Shown: piece after piece, positions 7,828-15,510 of the stretch
How positions within the stretch are numbered: the first letter of the stretch is position 1
Layout of the letters: each line of letters starts with the position of its first letter
Assembly: GCA_016721905.1 (NCBI GenBank)
Contig: JADKHH010000001.1
Coordinates: 679,141-743,140, forward strand
Length of the DNA stretch: 64,000 nt
Origin: Candidatus Opimibacter skivensis
Lineage (GTDB): Bacteria; Bacteroidota; Bacteroidia; Chitinophagales; Saprospiraceae
Reading direction: 5' to 3'
The notes under the pieces: model-generated
The model's database searches: none
What the model was told of the DNA's origin: nothing
Seen by the model: the letters and a program-made list of their open reading frames with translations, nothing else
Translations under genes and position numbers: made by a program

Positions 7828-8418
7828 ATGAGACTACGTTGCTTGCTGATTTTAAGTGTTTTGTTTATTTGCCTGACTACGCACACGATTGTGGGTCAGG
7901 TGACGGTAGACAGCATTTCGGCAGATACAATGGTGCCGCATAAAAAGAAGGGCTCTATATTCAGTGGCCGCCCAGGAAAATCAATGTTGATGAGCCTTGT
8001 CGTTCCGGGAGCAGGGCAGATTTACAATAAAAGTTATCTGCGCGTTCCTTTTGTCTGGGGAGCCGTAGGAGGCATGGGCTATCTTGTACATTACAACACA
8101 CAGAAATATAATTGCCTCAGGGATGCCTACAAGGCGAGCATTGACATGGTTCCTTATGAATTCCCTTCCCACTGCAATGAATTTGTCGGCATTACAAATT
8201 CATCCCAATTAAGAATCCTTCGGGATGATGCCAATGAAGCCCGCCAACTCTCTATTGTCGGATTTACCCTGGTATGGCTAGCCAATGGGATTGATGCCTT
8301 TGTCAATGCCCATCTCAAAGAATTCGATCTCGATGAGGATCTCTCCATTCGTGTAGGAACCAAAATGGACGATGATCCTTACAATCCAATGCGGATGGGC
8401 ATATTTGTCCAGTTTTAA
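7828..8418 (+). CDS. DUF5683 envelope protein downstream of ParB
   Basis: 196 aa with an N-terminal signal peptide (cleavage probably after the VGQ around residue 24). The conserved core GRPGKSMLMSLVVPGAGQIYN, then a Trp-rich helical segment and a second hydrophobic helix ending LANGIDAFVNAHLKEFDLDE, match the DUF5683 family as I know it, which is almost confined to Bacteroidota and recurrently found next to parB. Function unknown; the two hydrophobic segments suggest membrane association. In other Bacteroidota genomes dapB and lepB often follow; they do not here. Confidence 0.82.
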   Translation: MRLRCLLILSVLFICLTTHTIVGQVTVDSISADTMVPHKKKGSIFSGRPGKSMLMSLVVPGAGQIYNKSYLRVPFVWGAVGGMGYLVHYNTQKYNCLRDAYKASIDMVPYEFPSHCNEFVGITNSSQLRILRDDANEARQLSIVGFTLVWLANGIDAFVNAHLKEFDLDEDLSIRVGTKMDDDPYNPMRMGIFVQF

Positions 8419-8488
8419 TGTTCTTCTTAAACCGTATCTGAAATTCCTTTACCAAATCTCAATTTAATGTACTCGCAGATCCTTAGAT

Positions 8489-8510
8489 CCCGCCCCGTAC
8501 GGGCGGCGGG
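8489..8510. repeat. GC-rich inverted repeat in an AT-rich spacer
   Basis: CCGCCC and GGGCGG arms around a CGTAC centre, followed by AGACGCAGAGGCGCATTAA. The segment is much more GC-rich than its surroundings and has no T-tract, so it is not an obvious terminator. It looks like the small intergenic palindromic elements scattered in Bacteroidota genomes. Apart from it, 8419-8682 holds nothing recognisable. Confidence 0.5.
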
Positions 8511-8682
8511 AGACGCAGAGGCGCATTAATACTATCCTGTTTTGAGAATTGTCAACTATTTACTTCCTCTGCTTTTCCGTGGTTATCAAATATTGTTTAG
8601 GTAAAAAACCAGGTTAAGGGTAGTATATATGACTGATACTCGCTATATTAGATTCATTATTCATCATTTTAATCCCATAACC

Positions 8683-9258
8683 ATGAATAAATTATACCTC
8701 AGCTTGCTCCTTATAGGCTGTCTTCTTAGTTGCCATGTTGACGAAATTAGTAACAAGTATGTCATCTCCGGTGAGATCCTGACACAGGGCAATATGGCCT
8801 TTCAAAACGTTATTGTCCATCTTTTAAAAGGGGACCAAATCATCACCTCTTCAACCGGGTCTCAATTTTCATTTAAAAACCTGGAAGAAGGCACGGCATA
8901 TACCGTGCTCCCTCTGGTGACAGAATCCAACGGAAGAAACGGTGTTTCTACGTTTGACATGGTTAGCGTCAGAAAACACATTGAGGGCATTGAGCCATTC
9001 GACTTGTATCAACAGACAGCTGCCGACATAAACAAGGACAATGTCATCAATCAGGAGGATCTTGAACTCATCAGGGATTGCCTCATTTCTTCACCGGAAC
9101 AATCAGCATGCCCTGGTTATCGTTTTGTGTCAAAGGAGCACAATGGTTCTGCATTCAACTATGTGGATCAATATCACACCAACAAGTTATTTGCCGATCA
9201 TCATATCGTATTTGTCCCTATAAAACTGGGTGATGTGAGCCACACCATCTGGCCTTAA
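8683..9258 (+). CDS. Lipoprotein with Saprospiraceae-type dockerin-like module
   Basis: 191 aa from the ATG at 8683. An earlier in-frame ATG at 8629 adds 18 residues but would bury the signal peptide; from 8683 the hydrophobic signal ends in lipobox LLSC at Cys17. Residues about 25-80 look like a small beta-sandwich (carboxypeptidase-regulatory-like, with FSFKNLEEGTAYTVLP). Residues about 85-140 carry two EF-hand-like half-sites: GVSTFDMVSVRKHI and ADINKDNVINQEDLELIR, the latter a classic Dx(N)xDxxxxxxD calcium loop. The end YRFV...IKLGDV matches the way these modules close in Saprospiraceae extracellular proteins. The module usually sits at the end of large proteins; here it is nearly the whole protein. 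Binding partner unknown. Confidence 0.72.
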   Translation: MNKLYLSLLLIGCLLSCHVDEISNKYVISGEILTQGNMAFQNVIVHLLKGDQIITSSTGSQFSFKNLEEGTAYTVLPLVTESNGRNGVSTFDMVSVRKHIEGIEPFDLYQQTAADINKDNVINQEDLELIRDCLISSPEQSACPGYRFVSKEHNGSAFNYVDQYHTNKLFADHHIVFVPIKLGDVSHTIWP

Positions 9259-9275
9259 ACAGATACCTCTGCAAA

Positions 9276-10940
9276 CTATTCTTTATTGGTCCAGCCTTCT
9301 TTCAGCGAAACGGTTTGATTGAATACCAAATGCTCTGGAGTTGAGTCTCTATCGAGTGTAAAATACCCTTGCCTTAAGAACTGGAATCCCTCTCCTACCC
9401 TTGCTTCAGCGAGAGCTGGTTCCAGGACGACATTGTTCAACACCTTCAATGATTCAAGATTCACTTTACTCAGAAAATCAACACCTTCTGCCAATGGGTT
9501 TTCAGTTGTAAAAAGCCTGTCGTACATGCGGATCTCTCCCTTGACAGCAGTTGGTGCATTGACCCAGTGAAGTGTTCCTTTGGCTTTTATGCCGCTGGTA
9601 TCTGATCCGCTTTTCGAATCAGGGTAATAGGTGCATATGATTTCCTCCATTTCACCAGTTGATTCATTCACAACCGCCCTTTCACATGTAATGATGTACG
9701 CGCTCTTTAAGCGTACGGTAGCGCCTGGTGAAAGTCTGAAATACTTCTTTGGAGGGTCAATCATAAAATCTTCACGCTCTATATAGATCTCCCTGCTGAA
9801 TGGCATATCGCGATGTCCCGATGTCTCGTCTTCAGGATTGTTTTCCGATGGAAGTAATTCTGTCTGTCCCTGAGGATAATTCGAAATGACAAGCTTGATT
9901 GGATCCAGCACTGCCATCCTACGCAATGCAGTCTGATTTAATTCATTACGGACACAGGATTCGAGTAATTCGATTTCAATCCAGTTATCTCGTTTTGCAA
10001 TGCCCACTTTATCACAAAATGTTCGGATCGCCGCGGCAGGATATCCTCTGCGCCTCAGACCACTGATCGTAGGCATTCGGGCATCATCCCATCCTGTGAC
10101 CAGTCCTTCATTGACTAACTGCATCAGCCGTCTTTTGGAGGTGATCATATACGTCACATTCATCCTCGCAAATTCAATCTGCCTGCTTGGAAAAATGCCA
10201 AGTTGACTTATAAACCAATCATACAAAGGACGATGATGGATAAATTCAAGTGAGCATAGCGAGTGGGTGATGCCTTCAATACTATCACTTTGTCCGTGTG
10301 CAAAATCGTACATGGGATAGATACACCATGTATCGCCGGTGCGATGATGATGCTGACGCTTGATCCTGTAGATGACCGGATCACGCATATGCATGTTGGG
10401 TGATGCCAGGTCTACTTTCACCCTCAATACACGAGAGCCATCCGGAAACTCTCCGTCCTTCATGCGTGTAAAAAGGTCCACGTTTTCTTCCACACTACGT
10501 GACCGGTATGGACTTTCCTTTCCGGGTTCCGCAGGCGTACCTTTTTGAACTGCAATTTCCTCAGCGGTGCTGTCATCGACATACGCCAGGCCCTTACGTA
10601 CCAGATCCAAGGCGTATTCATACAACTGACCAAAGTAATCCGATGCATAGTATTCTCTATCCTCCCAGTCATACCCCAGCCAGCGGATATCTGCTTTTAT
10701 GGCATTGACATATTCCGTTTCTTCAGTTGCAGGATTGGTATCGTCAAACCTAAGATTGGTCTTACCGCCATATTTTTTTGCAATTTCAAAATTGAGGCAT
10801 ATGGCTTTCGCATGCCCGATATGGAGATAACCATTCGGCTCAGGCGGGAAACGAGTGTGTACCCTTCCACCATGTTTACCATTGGCAATATCTTCTTCGA
10901 TGAATTCCTCTATAAAATTCAATGACCTTGTCTCTTCCAT
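9276..10940 (-). CDS. glnS: Glutaminyl-tRNA synthetase
   Basis: 554 aa class I aminoacyl-tRNA synthetase charging tRNA-Gln in the cytoplasm. HIGH motif at 40-43 inside PPEPNGYLHIGHAKAICLNF; the KMSKS equivalent is MITSKRRL around residue 270. The usual length and C-terminal beta-barrel anticodon-binding region (from about residue 345) are complete. Its presence implies direct glutaminylation rather than the GatCAB transamidation route for Gln. It is downstream of argS with an 81-base gap that contains a repeat, and its 3' end faces the dockerin-like lipoprotein at a 17-base distance. Confidence 0.96.
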   Translation of the reverse strand: MEETRSLNFIEEFIEEDIANGKHGGRVHTRFPPEPNGYLHIGHAKAICLNFEIAKKYGGKTNLRFDDTNPATEETEYVNAIKADIRWLGYDWEDREYYASDYFGQLYEYALDLVRKGLAYVDDSTAEEIAVQKGTPAEPGKESPYRSRSVEENVDLFTRMKDGEFPDGSRVLRVKVDLASPNMHMRDPVIYRIKRQHHHRTGDTWCIYPMYDFAHGQSDSIEGITHSLCSLEFIHHRPLYDWFISQLGIFPSRQIEFARMNVTYMITSKRRLMQLVNEGLVTGWDDARMPTISGLRRRGYPAAAIRTFCDKVGIAKRDNWIEIELLESCVRNELNQTALRRMAVLDPIKLVISNYPQGQTELLPSENNPEDETSGHRDMPFSREIYIEREDFMIDPPKKYFRLSPGATVRLKSAYIITCERAVVNESTGEMEEIICTYYPDSKSGSDTSGIKAKGTLHWVNAPTAVKGEIRMYDRLFTTENPLAEGVDFLSKVNLESLKVLNNVVLEPALAEARVGEGFQFLRQGYFTLDRDSTPEHLVFNQTVSLKEGWTNKE

Positions 10941-10988
10941 ATATTGTATAACGCTACAGCGTTGTTTAATTATTCAATACTAAATATC

Positions 10989-11020
10989 CAACTGCTAACT
11001 GCTAGTTGCTAACTGCTCAC
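10989..11020 (-). repeat. AGCAGTT-type repeat at the argS 3' end
   Basis: On the minus strand GTGAGCAGTTAGCAACTAGC is followed by AGTTAGCAGTTGG and starts one base after the argS stop codon (11022-11024). Same unit family as the parA 3' repeat. Confidence 0.65.
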
Positions 11021-11021
11021 T

Positions 11022-12842
11022 TTACATTCTATCTGGCATCTCTATACCCAACAGATCCATTGTATTCACCAGGATACTTGCAATCGTATTTATCAATACA
11101 AGTCTAAACTCTTTCGCAACCTCTGATTCAGCCTGGAGCACCTTGATATCATGATAATAACGGTGATATTCCTTTGCCAGAGCAAACGCATAGTTGGCTA
11201 CCAGTGCAGGATTGTAATCTTTGGCAGCATTTTCAATGGTGTGGCGGCACTGGCTTAGTAAGTTGAGCAATAACTTTTCATCCTCATTTAGTACATAGCC
11301 CTCATAGCTTTTCCTGTCCTCCCCGGCCCTACGTAAGATCGATTGGATCCGTACATAGGCATTCTGAATGTAAGGCCCGGTTTGTCCCTGGAGATCAACT
11401 GAGGCTTTAGGATCAAACGTCATCCGCTTACGTGGATCTACTTTGATAATAAAGAATTTCAGTGCCGCCATACCGATCCGTCTGATCACCTCCGGATCTT
11501 TCATCTCCCGATCAGCAGCTGCGATGCGGGCCTCTTCGATGACATCGGCCATGAGGTCATCAGCATCTATGACCGTTCCCTCCCTTGACTTCATTTTACC
11601 TTCGGGCAGATCAACCATGCCGTAAGACAGATGGTATAAGCCTTTGGCATATGGTGCTCCGAGCTTTGCCATGATCGCAAAGAGTGCCTGGAAGTGATAA
11701 TTCTGCTCATCGGCTACGACGTAGACCATCCGTTGTGCATCAAACTCCTCGTATCGTTTCTGGGCAGTGCCCAGATCCTGGGTCATATACACTGACGTGC
11801 CATCACTCCGTAAGAGTAGTTTATGATCCAAACCATACTCAGTAAGGTCAACCCATACAGAGCCATCATCTTTCTTATAAAATACTTCGCGCTTAATACC
11901 ATCCTCAATCAGGTCCTTGCCTAACAAGTAAGTATCGCTTTCAAAATATAGCTTATCAAACTCAACGCCGAGGTTTTTATAGGTCTCATTAAATCCATTA
12001 TACACCCAGCCATTCATTTTCCTCCACAAGTCCAGTGTATCCTGGTCGTGCGCTTCCCACTTAAGGAGAAGGTCACGAGCATCCTTACCTAGCTTGCTTG
12101 TTGTATTAAAATAGTTGTTTTTATAAGCTTTAAAAAAGTCAGCCTCAGCAAGTTCTTTATCCTTACGATTGTCAAAGAGTTCTTTTGCTTCCTCTGATGA
12201 TTGCCAGGTTTTGTACTCTTCGACAAATTTCTTTTCAAACTTCACATACCAATCTCCTACGAAATGGTCGCTTTTCATTCCCACTGATTCCGGGGTCACC
12301 CCTTCACCAAACTGCTGCCACGCAAGCATACTCTTGCATATGGCAATGCCGCGGTCATTGACGATCTGTACACGATGCACATCATGGCCGCAGGCTGAAA
12401 GTATTTTATAGGTCGACCATCCCAGGAGGATGTTCCTGATGTGGCCGAGGTGGAGAGGTTTATTCGTATTAGGTGAAGCAAACTCTACGAGTACTTTTTC
12501 CTGGGGCTGAACCGGCTTCCAGAAATCGGGATTAGCCTTGAATTCATCCATCACTGAAGTCCAGTAATCTGTGCTCAGCGATATGTTCAGAAATCCCTGA
12601 AGCACTTCTGTGCTGCTCACCCATGGTTTGGTTCGCTGCATATGTTCGCCGATGGCGGCGGCAATCAGATTTGGAGCCTGACGTAATGTCTTGGACACCG
12701 CAAAAGTTACCAAGGTATAATCTCCTTTGTGCTCTTTCTTAGTGGATGTCACGAGAAAATCACCGGGTGATAGATCCACCTGGTAGATTTCCTTCACTGC
12801 CTCAGCAGCTGCTGTTTCAATATCTCTGGTAATGTCTTTCAT
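11022..12842 (-). CDS. argS: Arginyl-tRNA synthetase
   Basis: 606 aa class I synthetase charging tRNA-Arg. N-terminal Arg-specific additional domain (about 1-110); class I signature SPNTNKPLHLGHIRN with HLGH at 131-134; KMSKS-like GKMKSREGT around 421-429; all-helical DALR anticodon-binding domain from about residue 485. Full length. Start ATG at 12842 has a TAACTTTG -7 box 10 bases upstream, within the end of rsmD, so argS is probably transcribed on its own as well as by read-through from rsmD. Confidence 0.96.
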   Translation of the reverse strand: MKDITRDIETAAAEAVKEIYQVDLSPGDFLVTSTKKEHKGDYTLVTFAVSKTLRQAPNLIAAAIGEHMQRTKPWVSSTEVLQGFLNISLSTDYWTSVMDEFKANPDFWKPVQPQEKVLVEFASPNTNKPLHLGHIRNILLGWSTYKILSACGHDVHRVQIVNDRGIAICKSMLAWQQFGEGVTPESVGMKSDHFVGDWYVKFEKKFVEEYKTWQSSEEAKELFDNRKDKELAEADFFKAYKNNYFNTTSKLGKDARDLLLKWEAHDQDTLDLWRKMNGWVYNGFNETYKNLGVEFDKLYFESDTYLLGKDLIEDGIKREVFYKKDDGSVWVDLTEYGLDHKLLLRSDGTSVYMTQDLGTAQKRYEEFDAQRMVYVVADEQNYHFQALFAIMAKLGAPYAKGLYHLSYGMVDLPEGKMKSREGTVIDADDLMADVIEEARIAAADREMKDPEVIRRIGMAALKFFIIKVDPRKRMTFDPKASVDLQGQTGPYIQNAYVRIQSILRRAGEDRKSYEGYVLNEDEKLLLNLLSQCRHTIENAAKDYNPALVANYAFALAKEYHRYYHDIKVLQAESEVAKEFRLVLINTIASILVNTMDLLGIEMPDRM

Positions 12843-12852
12843 GTAAGGGTGG

Positions 12853-12860
12853 CAAAGTTA
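12853..12860 (-). promoter_or_regulatory. Putative -7 promoter box of argS
   Basis: TAACTTTG on the minus strand matches TAnnTTTG exactly; its last base is 10 bases from the argS ATG, predicting a leader of about six bases. It overlaps the rsmD stop codon. Confidence 0.55.
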
Positions 12861-13397
12861 CGATCCTACGCCAAAAAAGCTGAATACACTTTGGCCATAG
12901 TGCCTGGCCTCCATAAAACCGGGCATTTTGTCAAATGTTTTGGTAGAGATATGTTCCAGTACAAAAAAGCCTTCGGGCTTCAGCAATCCGGCTTCAAGGA
13001 TGAGTCCTGGCAGGGTTTCCAGCCCCTTCATGTCATAGGGTGGATCAGCGAATATATAGTCCCATTGCCTGTGGGCTTCTTTGATAAACTTAAATACGTC
13101 ACTCAGGATTACTTCCAATGGAATATCCCATTCCTTAGCAAAAGATCGCATAAACCTTACACTCTCCCGGTACCTGTCCACATAGGTGATATCCATGCAG
13201 CCCCGCGAGGCTAACTCCATACAATGGATACCTGTGCCACCAAATAAGTCTAGTGCTGAAGATTGCTCATAATCCAGCCGGTTATCCAGAATATTGAATA
13301 ACGCTTCACGTGCAAAATCGGTTGTGGGTCTTACCGGCCAGCCTTTTGAAGGTATCTGAATTCGTCTGCCCCGCCACTGACCACCTATGATGCGCAT
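12858..13397 (-). CDS. rsmD: 16S rRNA (guanine966-N2)-methyltransferase RsmD
   Basis: 179 aa SAM-dependent methyltransferase acting on 16S rRNA G966 in the assembling 30S subunit. RsmD-specific RPTTDFAREALFNIL (23-37), SAM motif I ALDLFGGTG (48-56), and catalytic ADPPYD (DPPY at 118-121). Its start overlaps the DUF3822 gene end by 13 bases, so the two are translationally coupled; rsmD next to DUF3822 is a recurrent Bacteroidota pairing. Confidence 0.94.
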   Translation of the reverse strand: MRIIGGQWRGRRIQIPSKGWPVRPTTDFAREALFNILDNRLDYEQSSALDLFGGTGIHCMELASRGCMDITYVDRYRESVRFMRSFAKEWDIPLEVILSDVFKFIKEAHRQWDYIFADPPYDMKGLETLPGLILEAGLLKPEGFFVLEHISTKTFDKMPGFMEARHYGQSVFSFFGVGS

Positions 13398-14158
13398 GAC
13401 CTGTGTGTGGCAATCAAGGTATGCAGGTCTGGAAGTTCAAGTCGTTGGTGAATCCTGAAATAGGTATCTCCGGGCATATCAAATGGAAGCTCTTCATCTT
13501 GTATGTTCAACAACCAGTTCTCCTTTGGCTTCAGCATTCTGGCGCAGGCTATGGAATAGTATGCAACATCTCCCTGATCCTGCACATAAAAGGATTTTGA
13601 AAAAGTCAACTTACCGCCCGTCTCACCAATGATGATCAATGAGCTGCCCGTAAGGAAATAAAACAACCTTGAATGCTGATTTTCTGATGGGGGTGCGAGC
13701 TCATTGACCGCATTCCACAAAACAGATGTTAGGTGGACGTGGTCTGAATTGGAATAATACTCCCTGATCAGATTGATAGTCCCAGACGGCACGCAATAGG
13801 CTATGGCGGTATCCCCTGAAATGAAATCTGAGGATAAAGTATCTCCGGATCTTACCCTGAGATAACGACTTGCTATTTCAGGCAGCATCCCATTTCCTGT
13901 ATAAAACTGGGGGACGAAGACATTTGGTCTGTCCACTACCACAACCGCAACATCGTAGAACTGATCTATCAGGGAAGGATTGAGATACAAGGCTGTGTCT
14001 AAGGCATTTGAGATCTGGTCCTCCATGAAACCGCCCACTATCGGGAAGCTGGATTTCCACCCCACCCTTCCTGATTGGGGTTGCGCTAATAGGTGAACCC
14101 CTACCTTATCCCGTGACAAGGAAATGATTAGTTCAGGTGGGTTTACCGGATTAGGCAT
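13385..14158 (-). CDS. DUF3822 family protein
   Basis: 257 aa, upstream of and overlapping rsmD. The fold suggested by the sequence is the actin/ASKHA-like arrangement described for DUF3822: paired strands such as LIISLSRDKVGVHLLA, then VVVVDRPNVFVPQFY, and in the second half SRLFYFLTGSSLIIIGETGG followed by LTFSKSFYVQDQGDVAYY. Function unknown. Its tight, conserved link to rsmD suggests a role tied to ribosome modification, but this is inference from neighbourhood. No signal peptide. Confidence 0.8.
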   Translation of the reverse strand: MPNPVNPPELIISLSRDKVGVHLLAQPQSGRVGWKSSFPIVGGFMEDQISNALDTALYLNPSLIDQFYDVAVVVVDRPNVFVPQFYTGNGMLPEIASRYLRVRSGDTLSSDFISGDTAIAYCVPSGTINLIREYYSNSDHVHLTSVLWNAVNELAPPSENQHSRLFYFLTGSSLIIIGETGGKLTFSKSFYVQDQGDVAYYSIACARMLKPKENWLLNIQDEELPFDMPGDTYFRIHQRLELPDLHTLIATHRSCAS

Positions 14159-14224
14159 CAGGATTTGATCATTCAGCTCTTCTTTCCAAAAAACGAGCCA
14201 ACAATGATAAGGAAAATCGAATAA

Positions 14225-14270
14225 AGGCTTAGGCTTAGGCGGAGGCTAAGTGTTAGGTGGAGCCTTTGGC
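14225..14270 (+). repeat. GGCTTAGG/GGCGGAGGCT low-complexity repeat
   Basis: Units GGCTTAGGCTTAGG, GGCGGAGGCT, TAAGTGTTAGG and GGAGCC. The words GGCTTAGGCTTAGG and GGCGGAGGCT recur at 22651-22680, in swapped order. It fills the gap between the divergent DUF3822 and tsaD genes. Confidence 0.55.
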
Positions 14271-14296
14271 TCAGCATGTCCCTTCATCATAATTTA

Positions 14297-14304
14297 TACT
14301 TTTG
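14297..14304 (+). promoter_or_regulatory. Putative -7 promoter box of tsaD
   Basis: TACTTTTG matches TAnnTTTG exactly and ends only 4 bases before the ATG at 14309, which predicts a leaderless or nearly leaderless transcript and supports that ATG as the true start. The nearest upstream TTG is too far away for a normal -33. Confidence 0.5.
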
Positions 14305-14308
14305 TAGC

Positions 14309-15319
14309 ATGTTTGAGGGTAAAACATGCTTGTTAGCGATTGAATCGTCCTGTGATGACACATCCGCGGCTGTTATGTGTGATGGTCTGATGCTGAGCAA
14401 CATTATAGCCAGCCAGGCGATTCACGCACAGTACGGAGGTATTGTACCTGAAGTGGCCAGTCGGATGCATCAGGAGAATATTTCACTTGTGGTTGATGCA
14501 GCCTTGCAGAAGGCTGGAGTATCCGTTTCTCAACTTGATGGAATCGCCTGCACAGCAGGTCCGGGACTGATGGGTTCCCTTACAGTTGGGTTGAGCTATG
14601 CCAAGGCTATGGCTCTAACCTTAGGGATACCCTTTATCTCTGTCAATCACATGCGTGCACATGTTCTTTCTCACTTTATTGATGAACCACGTCCACCGTT
14701 TCCATTTTTATGCCTCACCGTATCCGGTGGACATACCCAGATTGTGTTGGTGAAAAGCGGGACGGATATGGAAGTGCTGGGGCAGACGCTTGATGATGCT
14801 GCAGGTGAAGCGTTTGATAAATCAGGAAAAATACTGGGGCTTCCCTATCCGGCTGGACCTTTAATCGATCGAATGGCAAGAGAAGGAAAGCCAGTTTATC
14901 CCTTTCCGATTCCACAAGTCGATGGCCTTGATTTTAGCTTTAGTGGCATCAAGACGGCCATCCTCTATTTTATCCGGGATGAAGTCAAGAAGGATCCTGC
15001 CTTTATAGAAACGCACCTCAATGATATCTGTGCAAGTATTCAACATGTCATCGTAGAAATACTGGTGCGCAAAGTTTCACTCGCGGCACAACTACATAAC
15101 ATATCACACATCGGTATCGCAGGAGGTGTTGCTGCCAATTCCGGGTTGAGAACACGACTCACTGATATCGGAAAAGAATTGGGCTGGAATCTATATTTCC
15201 CTGCCATGCAATATTGCACTGACAATGCAGGGATGATTGCTATGGCGGGATATTTTCAATTCATTGATGGACATTTTTCTCCGCTGGATACTAAGCCTTT
15301 TGTGAGGGGCATGGAGTAG
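14309..15319 (+). CDS. tsaD: tRNA N6-adenosine threonylcarbamoyltransferase TsaD
   Basis: 336 aa from the ATG at 14309; an in-frame ATG at 14276 would add 11 residues but lies upstream of the promoter box. Transfers threonylcarbamoyl to A37 of ANN-decoding tRNAs together with TsaB/TsaE. ASKHA-fold ATPase start LLAIESSCDDTSAA, metal-binding HMRAH (His114, His118), LTVSGGHTQ phosphate loop, and late GGVAANSGLR. Complete. Its stop codon is followed at once by a purine-rich repeat tract. Confidence 0.95.
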   Translation: MFEGKTCLLAIESSCDDTSAAVMCDGLMLSNIIASQAIHAQYGGIVPEVASRMHQENISLVVDAALQKAGVSVSQLDGIACTAGPGLMGSLTVGLSYAKAMALTLGIPFISVNHMRAHVLSHFIDEPRPPFPFLCLTVSGGHTQIVLVKSGTDMEVLGQTLDDAAGEAFDKSGKILGLPYPAGPLIDRMAREGKPVYPFPIPQVDGLDFSFSGIKTAILYFIRDEVKKDPAFIETHLNDICASIQHVIVEILVRKVSLAAQLHNISHIGIAGGVAANSGLRTRLTDIGKELGWNLYFPAMQYCTDNAGMIAMAGYFQFIDGHFSPLDTKPFVRGME

Positions 15320-15420
15320 CAAGGGGCAAGGAGCAAGGGGCAAGGGGCAAGGGGCAGTCCGCAGTCTACAGTCTACAGTCCGCAATCTGCAGTTTGTAGT
15401 CCGCAGTTTGCAGAGCGCAA
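15320..15420 (+). repeat. GGGGCAA and CAGTCCG tandem repeats at the tsaD 3' end
   Basis: Begins on the base after the tsaD stop: about five units of AAGGGGC/AAGGAGC, then CAGTCCG, CAGTCTA, CAATCTG, CAGTTTG-type 7-base units to about 15420. The second half belongs to the same CAGT-unit family as the parA, argS and 35793 repeats. Confidence 0.7.
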
Positions 15421-15456
15421 TGGGAAAAAATTTGAGGTCAAATAATTAATAAAATG

Positions 15457-15487
15457 AAAAAGGCGAAGAGCATGCTCCTCGCCTTTT
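15457..15487 (-). terminator. Rho-independent terminator of dnaK
   Basis: Stem GGCGARGAGC with AT loop between A- and T-tracts (15457-15487). On the minus strand all stem positions pair (one G-U) and a T-tract follows, 24 bases after the dnaK stop. Confidence 0.85.
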
Positions 15488-15510
15488 CAATTGATAATCC
15501 AATCTGATTT

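Noticed and set aside
12849..13214. Plus-strand open frame of 121 codons opposite rsmD
   Set aside because: rsmD motifs on minus are unambiguous; the plus frame has no family features.
13304..13315. TTCACGTG core resembling parS inside rsmD
   Set aside because: Only the central eight bases match the 16-bp consensus; expected by chance in 64 kb.
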